NCBI GenBank assembly: GCA_944349595.1
Contig: CALVNF010000004.1
Span: 1-64,000, forward strand
Reading direction: 5' to 3'
Length of the DNA stretch: 64,000 nucleotides
Source: an uncultured Bacilli bacterium
Lineage (GTDB): Bacteria; Bacillota_I; Bacilli_A; RFN20; CAG-826
In this document: piece after piece, positions 27,901-35,597 of the stretch
How positions within the stretch are numbered: position 1 is the stretch's first letter
Layout: every line of letters begins with the position of its first letter
The notes under the pieces: model-generated
The model's database searches: none
Seen by the model: the letters and a program-made list of their open reading frames with translations, nothing else
What the model was told of the DNA's origin: nothing
Made by a program: the position numbers and the translations under genes

Positions 27901-29405
27901 GATTTAATGCTGATAAAGTTCCAGATATTGATTTAAACTTCCCACCAGATTATCAAAGTAGAGCTCACGAATATACAAAAGTTTTATTAGGTGAACAAAA
28001 TGTTTTTAGAGCCGGAACTATTTCAACAGTTGCTGATAAATCGGCCTTTGGATATGCAAAAGGTTATTTTGAAAAACGTTATAAATTAGATAAAAATTCT
28101 GTTGTTGATATAGTAGGACAAGAAAAATTAGACTTTTTAAGTGTTGGATGTAAAGATGTTAAAAAGACAACTGGACAACATCCAGGAGGAATTGCTGTTA
28201 TTCCAAAAGAATTTGATGTTTACGATTTTACTCCAATTCAATTTCCGGCCGATGATATAACTGCGACTTGGAAAACAACACATTTTGAATATGAAGCAAT
28301 TCACGATAATGTTTTAAAACTTGATTTATTAGGACATGTTGATCCTCAAGCTTTGAAATTTTTAAGAGATATAAGTGGGGTAAAATTAGAAGATATACCA
28401 TTAAATGATAAACTTGCTTTATCAATTTTCTCATCTCCTGATGCACTGAAATTACAACATAATTATTTACAACTTAAAAATGGTGCTCTTGGAATTCCAG
28501 AATTTGGAACTGAATTTGTAAGAGGAATGTTAGATGAAACAAAGCCAAAAGATTTTGCAAGCTTATTAATAATTTCTGGTTTATCCCACGGTGAAAATGT
28601 TTGGAGAAATAATGCTCAAAATTTAATTTCTTCAAATATTTGTGATATTAGAGGAGTAATTGGGTGTAGAGATGATATTATGACTGTTTTAATTGGAAAA
28701 TATCATATGGATCCAAGAATGTCCTTTAATATTATGGAAAAAGTTAGAAAAAAAGATAAAACATTATCTGAAGAAGATGAAAAAGAGATGAAAGCACATG
28801 GTGTGCCTGATTATTTTATTGATTCATGTAAAAAAATAAGATATTTATTCCCAAAAGCACACGCTACTGCATATGTTACAATGGCGGTAAGAGTTGCTTA
28901 TTTTAAAGTTCATTATCCTCTTGAATTTTATGCTGGTTTCTTTTCTGTAAGATGTGATAAATTTGATTGGAATGCAATGTATAAGGGGCCAGAAGCTATA
29001 ATTAAAAGAATGAATGAATTAAATGAAATGAGAAAAGTAAACTCAAAAGAATATACAAAAGTTGATGAAGAAATTGAAAAAACACTAATTGTAGCTCTAG
29101 AAATGTACGATCGTGGATTTAAATTTTCTAATATTGATTTATATAAATCTGATGCAGTTAATTTTGTTATGGATAAACAAAATAATGCTTTAATTCCGCC
29201 TTTTAAAGTAATTGATGGACTTGGTGATGCTGCAAGTGAATCAATAATTGAAGCAAGAAATGAAAAGAAATTTGTCTCAATTGAAGATTTTTCAAAAAGA
29301 AGTAAAATTACTCAGACACAAATTTCAATTTTTAAAGAACTTGGAGTTTTAAAAGACTTACCAGAAAAAGAAAGAGAACAAATGTCATTATTTGATTTCT
29401 TTTAA
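24906..29405 (+). CDS. polC: DNA polymerase III alpha subunit, PolC type
   Basis: 1499 residues. A divergent N-terminal region (1-230) includes an acidic Asp/Asn/Glu-rich linker at about 140-215. An OB-fold region, a PHP domain (VELHLHTKMSAMDAV) interrupted by a DnaQ-type proofreading exonuclease (TYVVFDLETTGLS, about residue 445), a four-cysteine zinc site (CPNCKH...CPKCGH) and the polymerase core with PDIDLNFPPDYQ follow. It is the main replicative polymerase of Firmicutes. It starts within the rseP stop (ATGA overlap). The proS gene often found between rseP and polC is absent. Confidence 0.97.
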   Translation: MRDVTKRFLNSIQIDNLEDFDFDIVKTSKDLTGTFCFYIQKNSKWDLDLLNYFIDKLNNITNYKYQLSFSYDNKISNDDILILLKDFIQDIKDDVTINFLDNNLVIENIPNDKIKEFNNRINDFNSLLEFINYPKINIILNKKSDDDLILNDNNQINNNDNELDDNSFENEEDSFYEQDLSDYYQQEYQNEEELSQEYADSEEEVSEFSNDILENYDKEITKESEEYISNQLKIHEKLFEGLDTSRNYIPLSLKDIKQEKMAVMSSGYIYSIKDREIRGNKIYTILVNDKEESKYIEINVGKNFSEEFLESLKYKNHIRFTGFTRINKFNNNAIVIRVNSLVVDGNYPLREDKYEGEKRVELHLHTKMSAMDAVNTIEEFCQTAKNMGHKAIALTDHGVVQAFPAAQKASKKYGIKILYGCEVYMVEDYFKGCFNPNNNLLENETYVVFDLETTGLSIQFDKIIEFGAVKIKNGLVIERKDILINPGIKISKFTTQLTNITQEMVDDKPKINEVIDEIMKFIDGCVLVSHNLEFDFGFLNKALQDCKNEDLKNVGIDTLALSRFLNPEYTGHSLGNVCHRYKIEYKKTSAHRADYDAEVLSKAWSVFLDKLNKMGYKHFNQLEKLEKNQAHYKLSSEMHVNVLCKNAKGLKDLYKIVSDAHIKYLGRYPTVPRSLLEKYRDNLILGSACFNGEVFQSSMLLSKEKLKKAISFYDFIEIQPHTNYEFLINVHAIDDNERLDLILNNIIQEANNQNKLIVATGDVHYLNPEDKIFRDVYVYSAGVGKTAHPLYTGERKRMEEENIYFDNPDQYFRSTDEMLKEFEKYGSENAYNWVIKNTNLIADMCEEIYPIKDKLYTPTIENCENLLREICYNTAHNLYGDPLPKLIEERLEKELNGIISNGYAVIYYIAHKIIKKTHEDDYIVGSRGSVGSSFVATMANITEVNPLPPHYRCPNCKHFELYEGSEYFSGYDLPTKKCPKCGHVMVGDGQNIPFETFLGFNADKVPDIDLNFPPDYQSRAHEYTKVLLGEQNVFRAGTISTVADKSAFGYAKGYFEKRYKLDKNSVVDIVGQEKLDFLSVGCKDVKKTTGQHPGGIAVIPKEFDVYDFTPIQFPADDITATWKTTHFEYEAIHDNVLKLDLLGHVDPQALKFLRDISGVKLEDIPLNDKLALSIFSSPDALKLQHNYLQLKNGALGIPEFGTEFVRGMLDETKPKDFASLLIISGLSHGENVWRNNAQNLISSNICDIRGVIGCRDDIMTVLIGKYHMDPRMSFNIMEKVRKKDKTLSEEDEKEMKAHGVPDYFIDSCKKIRYLFPKAHATAYVTMAVRVAYFKVHYPLEFYAGFFSVRCDKFDWNAMYKGPEAIIKRMNELNEMRKVNSKEYTKVDEEIEKTLIVALEMYDRGFKFSNIDLYKSDAVNFVMDKQNNALIPPFKVIDGLGDAASESIIEARNEKKFVSIEDFSKRSKITQTQISIFKELGVLKDLPEKEREQMSLFDFF

Positions 29406-29414
29406 AAATTAAAC

Positions 29415-29491
29415 GCCCTAGTAGCTCAGTTGAATAGAGCGTTTTCCTCCTAAGAAAAAGGTCGTGCGTTTGAGTCGCATCTAGGGCGCCA
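29415..29491 (+). tRNA. tRNA-Arg (anticodon CCT)
   Basis: A complete cloverleaf: acceptor GCCCTAG with CTAGGGC, D-arm GCTC/GAGC, anticodon stem TTTTC/GAAAA enclosing CTCCTAA (anticodon CCT), and a T-arm GTGCG/CGCAT. The discriminator G and CCA are encoded. It reads AGG, a rare codon in this AGA-rich genome. Confidence 0.93.
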
Positions 29492-29530
29492 TTAAATTGT
29501 TAATATTTTTTTTATATATGTGTAATTAAG

Positions 29531-29573
29531 TGTGTGCGAAAACAAAAAAATTGTGTTCTCGCACACATTTTTC
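29531..29573 (+). terminator. Hairpin with T-tract between tRNA-Arg and regulator gene
   Basis: TGTGTGCGA (29531-29539) pairs perfectly with TCGCACACA (29559-29567). The helix extends inward past one mismatch by AACA/TGTT. TTTTTC follows immediately. It most likely ends the polC/tRNA transcript. Its place just upstream of the regulator promoter leaves an operator role open. Confidence 0.65.
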
Positions 29574-29602
29574 TTGTAAGCGTTTACATTTTTATTTATA
29601 AT
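29574..29602 (+). promoter_or_regulatory. Promoter of the sugar locus with LacI/CcpA-type operator
   Basis: The -35 TTGTAA (29574-29579) and the -10 TATAAT (29597-29602) have a 17-nt spacer. The near-perfect palindrome TGTAAGCGTTTACA (29575-29588) overlaps the -35. It fits both the catabolite-responsive element consensus and LacI-family operators with a central CG. A bound repressor would block polymerase. The predicted start falls on the ATG of the regulator. Confidence 0.75.
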
Positions 29603-29608
29603 ACTTGT

Positions 29609-30628
29609 ATGGAAAAGCAAAAAGTCACAATTAAAGAGATTGCAAGATTGGCACAAACATCAAGAGGGACTGTTGATAGAGTTATTAACAACAGAGGAAA
29701 AGTTAAAAAAGATGTCGAAGCAAGAATTAGAAAAGTAATTCATGACACTGGTTATGAAAAATCTTTTATCGCCAAAAGACTCGCATCTAAAAGAAATATT
29801 AATATCGGAGTGATAATTGGAACTATTAATAATGATTTCTTTAATCTTGTCTTACATGGAATTAAAAATGGAATCTTAAAATATGAAGACTATGGTTTAA
29901 CATTTATTATTAAAGAAGTTGAGTTATTAAATTTTGAAACAATATATAAAGCTGTTGATGAATTAAAATCTGAAAATTTAGATTTTTTAATTGTTACAGC
30001 TCCAAATAATCCAAAAGTTTGTGAAAAAATTGATGAGCTTGAATGTCCAAAAATTGCTGTCAATATTGATTTGGATGTTAATAATAAAGTTTGCTTTATT
30101 GGATGTGATTATTTTAATTGCGGTGCATTAGCTGCAAACATCTACAACGTATTATTTAGAAACGAAGAAAAAGAAATAGCTGTTATTTTAGGAAGTTTAG
30201 AACACTCTGGTCAAATTGAAAGATTAAGAGGTCTTAGAACAGTATTAAATAAGAATATTAAAGTAACTACTATTAAAGAAAATTTTGATAATGATCAAAT
30301 TTCTTACGATATTACAAAACAACTAATTAATACAAAAAAAGTTGATGCTGTTTGTTATTTAGGTGCTGGTATTAATGGTGGATTAAAAGCGTTAAAAGAA
30401 ACTAAACATAAAGATTTAAATGTTATTACAGTCGACCAATCAAAAGAAGTAGTTGATGGATTAAAATCTGGTTTAGTTATTGCAACAATAACTCAACACG
30501 CATTCTCGCAAGGTTTAAAAGCTGTTGAAAATGCATTTAATTACTTAATTAAAGAAAGTAATGTTAAAGATAAAATTTATGAGAATAATATTTATCTAAA
30601 AGAAAGTATTATTCCACAACATAACTAA
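29609..30628 (+). CDS. LacI-family transcriptional regulator of the sugar locus
   Basis: 339 residues from the ATG at 29609. The DNA-binding domain is VTIKEIARLAQTSRGTVDRV (residues 5-24) followed by INNRGKV and a hinge helix; a periplasmic-binding-protein-like sensor domain (about 62-320) follows with NIGVIIGTINNDFF. The SRGTVDR recognition helix departs from the common S.xTVSR form. Family members bind sugars and control adjacent uptake operons. An upstream GTG in frame would add 25 residues encoded inside the terminator hairpin and is rejected. No Shine-Dalgarno precedes the ATG; the transcript appears leaderless. A palindrome over its own promoter suggests autoregulation of the whole locus, with control by CcpA an alternative. 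Confidence 0.88.
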   Translation: MEKQKVTIKEIARLAQTSRGTVDRVINNRGKVKKDVEARIRKVIHDTGYEKSFIAKRLASKRNINIGVIIGTINNDFFNLVLHGIKNGILKYEDYGLTFIIKEVELLNFETIYKAVDELKSENLDFLIVTAPNNPKVCEKIDELECPKIAVNIDLDVNNKVCFIGCDYFNCGALAANIYNVLFRNEEKEIAVILGSLEHSGQIERLRGLRTVLNKNIKVTTIKENFDNDQISYDITKQLINTKKVDAVCYLGAGINGGLKALKETKHKDLNVITVDQSKEVVDGLKSGLVIATITQHAFSQGLKAVENAFNYLIKESNVKDKIYENNIYLKESIIPQHN

Positions 30629-30651
30629 TTAATATAAGGAGGATTTAATAA

Positions 30652-31650
30652 ATGGGAAAAAGATTAGTTACTTTAGTTACATGTCAATGGTCAGATTTAC
30701 CATTTGAAGAACTTTGTAAAACTGCAAAACAAATGGGCTATGATGGCTTAGAATTAGCAGTTTGGGGAAATGCTTTTGATTTAGATAAAGCATACGAAGA
30801 TGACAATTACATTAAATTTATTAAAGATACACTAAAAAAATATGATTTAGTTGTACCAGTTCTTGCTACACATATTATTGGACAATGTGTTAGTGATTTA
30901 GATGATCCAAGATTAAATAATTTCGCACCAGCAAGTTGTGCAAATAATCATGAAAAAATTCATGCTTGGGCTGTTGAATCAATGAAGAAAGCAGCAGTTG
31001 TTGCTAAAAAATTAGGTGTTAAAGTTATTTCTGGATTTACAGGTTCACCAATTTGGAGATATTTATATAGTTTCCCACAAACACCTGAAGAAATGGTTGA
31101 AGCAGGATTTAAAAAAGTTAGGGAAGATTGGTTACCAATTTTAGATGTATTTAAAGAAAACGGCGTTAAATTCGCATTAGAAGTTCACCCAGGAGAAATT
31201 GCATTTGACTATTACAGTGCAAAACGTATTCTTGAAACATTTAAAGATAGACCAGAATTTGGTTTAACATTTGATCCATCTCATTTATTATGGCAAGGTG
31301 TTACTCCTCATGTTTATTTAAATGATTTTGCTGACAGAGTTTATAACATCCACATGAAAGACGCAGCAGTCAGATTAGATGGAAGAACTGGTTTATTAGG
31401 TTCACACATTGATTTTGGTGATTTAAGAAGAGGTTGGAACTTTAGATCACTTGGTCATGGTGATGTAAACTTTGAAGAAATTATTAGAGTATTAAATGCA
31501 CATAATTATTATGGAAATCTCTCCGTTGAATGGGAAGATAGTGGTATGGAAAGAATTTCTGGTGCTACTGAAGCTTGTGCATTCGTTAGAAAAGTTGACT
31601 TTGAACCATCAAACGTAAAATTTGATGATGCAATTTCAAACACAAAATAA
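30652..31650 (+). CDS. Sugar phosphate isomerase/epimerase-like TIM barrel (AP-endonuclease 2 fold)
   Basis: 332 residues. The xylose-isomerase-like TIM barrel shows metal-ligand positions in FALEVHPGEIAFD (Glu), LTFDPSHLLW (Asp, His), NIHMKDA (His) and LSVEWED (Glu). Family members isomerise or epimerise sugars and inositols or cleave 3-keto-glycosides; the exact substrate cannot be read. AAGGAGG precedes the ATG. It is followed by a Gfo/Idh dehydrogenase, a recurrent pairing, and lies in a locus ending with xylA-xylB, so the product probably feeds xylose metabolism (inference). Confidence 0.8.
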   Translation: MGKRLVTLVTCQWSDLPFEELCKTAKQMGYDGLELAVWGNAFDLDKAYEDDNYIKFIKDTLKKYDLVVPVLATHIIGQCVSDLDDPRLNNFAPASCANNHEKIHAWAVESMKKAAVVAKKLGVKVISGFTGSPIWRYLYSFPQTPEEMVEAGFKKVREDWLPILDVFKENGVKFALEVHPGEIAFDYYSAKRILETFKDRPEFGLTFDPSHLLWQGVTPHVYLNDFADRVYNIHMKDAAVRLDGRTGLLGSHIDFGDLRRGWNFRSLGHGDVNFEEIIRVLNAHNYYGNLSVEWEDSGMERISGATEACAFVRKVDFEPSNVKFDDAISNTK

Positions 31651-31689
31651 TAAATATAAATAATAAAGTTTATTCAAGAGGAAAATTAC

Positions 31690-32838
31690 ATGGTTAAACA
31701 ATTAAGATATGGAATGGTTGGTGGAGACTTAAAAGCTTTCATCGGTGAAGTTCACAGAAAAGCTATTAATTTTGATACAAGAGCAAAATTAGTCGCTGGT
31801 TGTTTCTCGGCAGATGAAAAATTAGGTGTAGAAACAGCTGAAGCTTATAATGTTGATCCTTCAAGAACTTATAAAGATTACAAAGAGATGGCAGAAAAAG
31901 AATCTCAAAGAGAAGATAAGATCGACTTTGTATCAATTTGTACTCCAAATTTCTTACATTATCAAATTGCTAAAGAATTTTTACTTCATGATATTAATGT
32001 TGTTTGTGAAAAACCATTATGTTTTACACAAGAAGAAGCAGTCGAATTAGAAAAAATTGCTAAAGAAAGAAATTTAGTATTTGCAATTACTTATACATAT
32101 ACTGGTTATACAATGGTTAAAGTTGCAAAAGAAATGATTGAAAAAGGAAAAATTGGAAAAATTGTTTCAATCAATGTTGAATATGTTCAAGATTGGTTAG
32201 TTTCTTCTCTTGATCCAAAGAATCAAAAAGCAACAACATTAAGTGTATGGAGAAGTGATCCAAAATATTCTGGAATTTCAAATTGTATCGGTGATATTGG
32301 AACACATGCTGAAAATTTAGTTCACTATTTAACTGGATTTGAAATTAAAAGATTAATTGCTACAACTGATACTTATGGTATGGCTCTTGATCTTAATTCA
32401 AATATGATTATTGAATATGACAGTGGAGTTAGAGCAGCATTATGGTGTTCACAAGTTGCATTAGGTCATTATAATGGCTTAGTTATTAGAGTATTTGGTG
32501 ACAAAGGTGCAATTGAATGGAATCAAGAATATCCTGATTACCTACATTACACTCCAGTTGATGGAGCAACTCAAGTTATGATTAGAGGATCAGCCGTTAG
32601 TAAACAATATGATGCTGGTAATTTATCAAGACTTCCAGTTGGACATCCAGAAGGTTTAACAATTGCCTTTGCAAATATATATCGTAATGTTATCACAACA
32701 ATCTTAAAGAAGAAAAATGGTGAAGCATTAACAAAAGCAGACCTAGATTTCCAAAACGTTTCAAATGGTGTTGATGGAGTTAAGTTTATCCATAAAGCCG
32801 TTGAAAGTGCTAAAAAGGGAACTTGGGTTGAATATTAA
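31690..32838 (+). CDS. Gfo/Idh/MocA-family oxidoreductase
   Basis: 382 residues. An N-terminal NAD(P)-binding Rossmann domain is followed by the family signature VCEKPLCFTQEEA (about residue 103, the Lys-Pro of EKP contacting cofactor and substrate). The C-terminal alpha/beta domain includes SNCIGDIGTHAENLVHYLTG, with the conserved Asp-x-x-x-His pair. Such enzymes oxidise a sugar or polyol hydroxyl, often to a 3-keto sugar. AAGAGG precedes the ATG by a usable distance. Together with the preceding TIM-barrel protein it may convert a xylose derivative. Confidence 0.82.
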   Translation: MVKQLRYGMVGGDLKAFIGEVHRKAINFDTRAKLVAGCFSADEKLGVETAEAYNVDPSRTYKDYKEMAEKESQREDKIDFVSICTPNFLHYQIAKEFLLHDINVVCEKPLCFTQEEAVELEKIAKERNLVFAITYTYTGYTMVKVAKEMIEKGKIGKIVSINVEYVQDWLVSSLDPKNQKATTLSVWRSDPKYSGISNCIGDIGTHAENLVHYLTGFEIKRLIATTDTYGMALDLNSNMIIEYDSGVRAALWCSQVALGHYNGLVIRVFGDKGAIEWNQEYPDYLHYTPVDGATQVMIRGSAVSKQYDAGNLSRLPVGHPEGLTIAFANIYRNVITTILKKKNGEALTKADLDFQNVSNGVDGVKFIHKAVESAKKGTWVEY

Positions 32839-32912
32839 TTAAGGTTTTATTGGTTATTCTTAAAGAAAACCATTAATATAGAAATAAAAAATAATAGGAG
32901 GAAAGTATTTCT

Positions 32913-33998
32913 ATGAAAAAAACAAAATTATTTGGCACATTAGCAGTTGCTGCAATGGTTGTCGGATTAGCTTCATGTAGTGGTGGCGAAAAAGATTTAG
33001 TCATCTTAGTTCCAAGTGCTGACCATGGTTGGACTGGTGCTATCTTAAGTAACGCTAGAGACTATGCTAATGAATTAAAAGAAAGTGGTGACTATGAATA
33101 CAATTTCGTCGTCCAAACTTCCGATGGTTCAGAACAAATGAACCAACAAATGGAAGACTTAGTCGCAAGAAAAGATACTGTTGCTGGTGTTGTTACACTT
33201 CCTTGGGACGCAAGTGCTAAACCAGGTGTTGAAGCATTAGCAAACGCTAATATTCCATTCGTTGTCGTTGATAGAGTCATTACAGATAGCACAATTATTA
33301 AACAAAGTGACTACTGGGTTGGTGATGTTCGTGGAAATAACGAAATGATTGGCGAATTAACAGCTAAATATTTCATTGATCATTATGATTTAAAAGCAGG
33401 AGAAGATAAGATTTTAGTTATTCCTGGTGATAACTCATCAGTTCCACTTGCTAGAAACGATGGTTTCCAAACAGCATTAAAAAACGCAGGTTGGACACAA
33501 GATCAAATTACAGCAGCTTGGGATCAAACTCCAAGTACTGGCTGGTCAAGAGCAACAGCTTCTCAAAACTTCATTGCTTGGTTAAAAGCTGCTTATTCTA
33601 AAGATAAGACATTAGCAGGTTATAGATGTGTCTTTACACATGACTCAGAATGTTCAATGGGTATTCTTGAAGCTTTAGTTAATCCAGATTCAGGTTTAAC
33701 AGAAGATGAAAAAACAGCATTTGGTACAGCTGTTGAAGTTATTGCATCATCCAGCGGTTTACAAGAAATGTATGATGTCATTAAAGGACAACACGCAAGA
33801 CAAGCTGAATTTGATGAATATGTCGCAAACGTTGACTTCTTTGATGTTACATATCCACCATCAATGATTAAAACTGGTGTTGATGATATGCTTACATATT
33901 TAAAAGATGGCACAAAGATTGCTGGTCAAGATCACGTTGTTCCAGTTGATGTAGTTGATAAAGATAACGTTGATGAATTCTACGATCTTGGATTCTAA
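32913..33998 (+). CDS. Sugar ABC transporter substrate-binding lipoprotein
   Basis: 361 residues. A signal peptide ends in the lipobox GLASC (Cys at about residue 22), so it is membrane-anchored outside the cell. The mature part is a periplasmic-binding-protein type 1 fold like XylF/RbsB/ChvE: LVILVPSADHGW, GVVTLPWDA, IPFVVVDRV and LVIPGDNSSV. GGAGG lies about 9 nt before the ATG. Codon use (more GTC, TTC, GAC) differs from most of the window and suggests high expression. A strong hairpin follows the stop, which could protect this message above that of the downstream genes. Confidence 0.88.
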   Translation: MKKTKLFGTLAVAAMVVGLASCSGGEKDLVILVPSADHGWTGAILSNARDYANELKESGDYEYNFVVQTSDGSEQMNQQMEDLVARKDTVAGVVTLPWDASAKPGVEALANANIPFVVVDRVITDSTIIKQSDYWVGDVRGNNEMIGELTAKYFIDHYDLKAGEDKILVIPGDNSSVPLARNDGFQTALKNAGWTQDQITAAWDQTPSTGWSRATASQNFIAWLKAAYSKDKTLAGYRCVFTHDSECSMGILEALVNPDSGLTEDEKTAFGTAVEVIASSSGLQEMYDVIKGQHARQAEFDEYVANVDFFDVTYPPSMIKTGVDDMLTYLKDGTKIAGQDHVVPVDVVDKDNVDEFYDLGF

Positions 33999-34040
33999 TT
34001 GTAAGATAACATTAAATAAAATAAATTAAAGATTAAATTT

Positions 34041-34072
34041 ATTGGAGGTCATAATGAAATATGACCTCCAAT
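34041..34072 (+). promoter_or_regulatory. 13-bp hairpin between binding-protein and ATPase genes
   Basis: ATTGGAGGTCATA (34041-34053) pairs perfectly with TATGACCTCCAAT (34060-34072) around the loop ATGAAA. No T-run follows, so it is a stabilising or attenuating element and not a full terminator. The 5' arm holds a GGAGG and the loop an ATG at ideal spacing. The CCTCC arm could also pair with the GGAGG of the next gene at 34084-34088. Confidence 0.7.
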
Positions 34073-34116
34073 TTATTAAAAAAGGAGGGAAAAGAGAATG
34101 CTCAAACTTGAAATGA
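34054..34116 (+). CDS. Possible 20-codon leader peptide overlapping the ATPase start
   Basis: The ATG lies in the loop of the hairpin at 34041-34072, five bases after GGAGG (34044-34048). The frame runs 20 codons to a TGA at 34114-34116, crossing the ribosome binding site and start of the ATPase gene. Its peptide begins MKYDLQFIKKGGKR and resembles no family I know. It may exist only to couple translation, or it may be chance. Confidence 0.3.
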   Translation: MKYDLQFIKKGGKRECSNLK

Positions 34117-35597
34117 TCAACATTAACAAATCATTCTTTGGTGTTCAAGTTTTGCATAATGTTTCCTTAAAAGTTAAAAAAGGCACAATTCATGCTTTAA
34201 TTGGTGAAAATGGTGCTGGTAAATCAACATTGATGAATATTTTAGGTGGTGTTTATCAATTAGATTCTGGTATTATTAAAATAGATGGCAAAGAAACTGG
34301 CAATTTAAATGTTAATACCTCAGAAAAATTAGGTGTTGCATTTGTTCACCAAGAAATAAATTTATTTAACGACTTAAAAGTATACGAGAATATATTTATT
34401 ACTAAGGAAATTAAAAAATTTGGATTTATCGATTCAAAAACTATGATTGAAAAGTCAAATAATCTTTTCAAAGAATTAGGTGTTGATATCGACGCGAATG
34501 ATTTAGTGGCCAATTTATCAACTGGTAAAAAACAATTACTTGAAATTTCAAAAGCGTTATTTGCTAATGCTGATTTGTTTATTTTAGATGAACCTACAAC
34601 AGCTTTGTCTAATGAAGAAATTGACCACTTCTTTAATATAATCAATAACCTTAAAAAACACGGCAAAACCTTCATATTTATTTCACATAAGATGCCAGAA
34701 ATTTTCAAATTATGTGATGAATATACAGTTTTAAGAAATGGTTATTGTATATCTAGTGGAAAAATAAGTGATACTACTCCAGAACAAATTACAAAAGATA
34801 TTGTTGGTGAGGGATACGATAATAAAGATTATTATCGTAAGAGAAAATTAGGTGATGTAGTTTTAAAATTAGTTAATTACAGTGGTCCTGGTTTTCATGA
34901 TGTTAATTTAGAAGTTAGAAAAGGTGAAATTATTGGTTTTACCGGACTTCAAGGTGCTGGAAGTAGTGAATTAATGCAAACAATGTTTGGTGTTGTTAAA
35001 TCAAATGGCGGCGATGCCATTGCATTTGATAAACAATTAACAAATAAATCAATTAAAAAAGTTATGAAAGATAAAGTTGGAATGGTTCCTTCAAATAGAA
35101 AAGAAAATTCTGTCTTTGATTCTTTAACAATTTTAGATAATACATCAGTTGCTTCCAATAGTATTAATAGCAAAATTGGTTTTTCACCAAAAAAAGAAAG
35201 AACTTTATATGAAAGTTATAAAAAACAATTAAATATAAAAGCAAAGTCTAGCAATGATTTACTTGTTTCTTTAAGTGGTGGTAATCAACAAAAAGTTATT
35301 ATTGGTCGTTGGTTAAAAACTAACGCCGATATATTATTGCTTGACAATCCAACTCAAGGTATTGATGTTGGTGCAAAAGCTGAAATTTATAAATTGCTTC
35401 TTGAACTTGCTGAACAAGGAAAAACAATTATTTTCAATACGTTAGAAGTTCCAGAAATTATGAAATGTGCAGATAGATGTTGCGTTTTCTATCACGGCAC
35501 AATTGAAAAAATACTTAATCATGATGAAGTTACAGAAGAAAAAGTCATGTATTATGCAACAAGCGCAAACAAAACGGAGGTAGAAAACAATGACTAA
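34098..35597 (+). CDS. Sugar ABC transporter ATPase, two nucleotide-binding domains (XylG/RbsA type)
   Basis: 499 residues. The first domain has Walker A GENGAGKSTLMN (about residue 37), signature LSTGKKQLLE and Walker B LFILDEPTTAL. The second has a degenerate Walker A (GLQGAGSSELMQ), signature LSGGNQQKVIIGRWL and ILLLDNPTQGIDVG. This asymmetric pair is typical of monosaccharide importers of the CUT2 class. GGAGGG precedes the ATG. It overlaps the permease gene by 8 nt. Confidence 0.92.
   Translation: MLKLEMININKSFFGVQVLHNVSLKVKKGTIHALIGENGAGKSTLMNILGGVYQLDSGIIKIDGKETGNLNVNTSEKLGVAFVHQEINLFNDLKVYENIFITKEIKKFGFIDSKTMIEKSNNLFKELGVDIDANDLVANLSTGKKQLLEISKALFANADLFILDEPTTALSNEEIDHFFNIINNLKKHGKTFIFISHKMPEIFKLCDEYTVLRNGYCISSGKISDTTPEQITKDIVGEGYDNKDYYRKRKLGDVVLKLVNYSGPGFHDVNLEVRKGEIIGFTGLQGAGSSELMQTMFGVVKSNGGDAIAFDKQLTNKSIKKVMKDKVGMVPSNRKENSVFDSLTILDNTSVASNSINSKIGFSPKKERTLYESYKKQLNIKAKSSNDLLVSLSGGNQQKVIIGRWLKTNADILLLDNPTQGIDVGAKAEIYKLLLELAEQGKTIIFNTLEVPEIMKCADRCCVFYHGTIEKILNHDEVTEEKVMYYATSANKTEVENND

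Noticed and set aside
29415-29491. tRNA-Arg as attachment site of an island carrying the sugar locus
   Set aside because: I found no second copy of the tRNA 3' end near the end of the locus and no integrase; xerC at 15473 is the conserved housekeeping gene.
29534-29608. Longer regulator starting at GTG 29534
   Set aside because: The extra 25 codons lie in a terminator hairpin, the operator and the promoter, and family members start close to the helix-turn-helix.
32847-32876. Hairpin between the Gfo/Idh and binding-protein genes
   Set aside because: TGGTT and AACCA can pair but the stem is imperfect and has no T-run; I could not call it a terminator.
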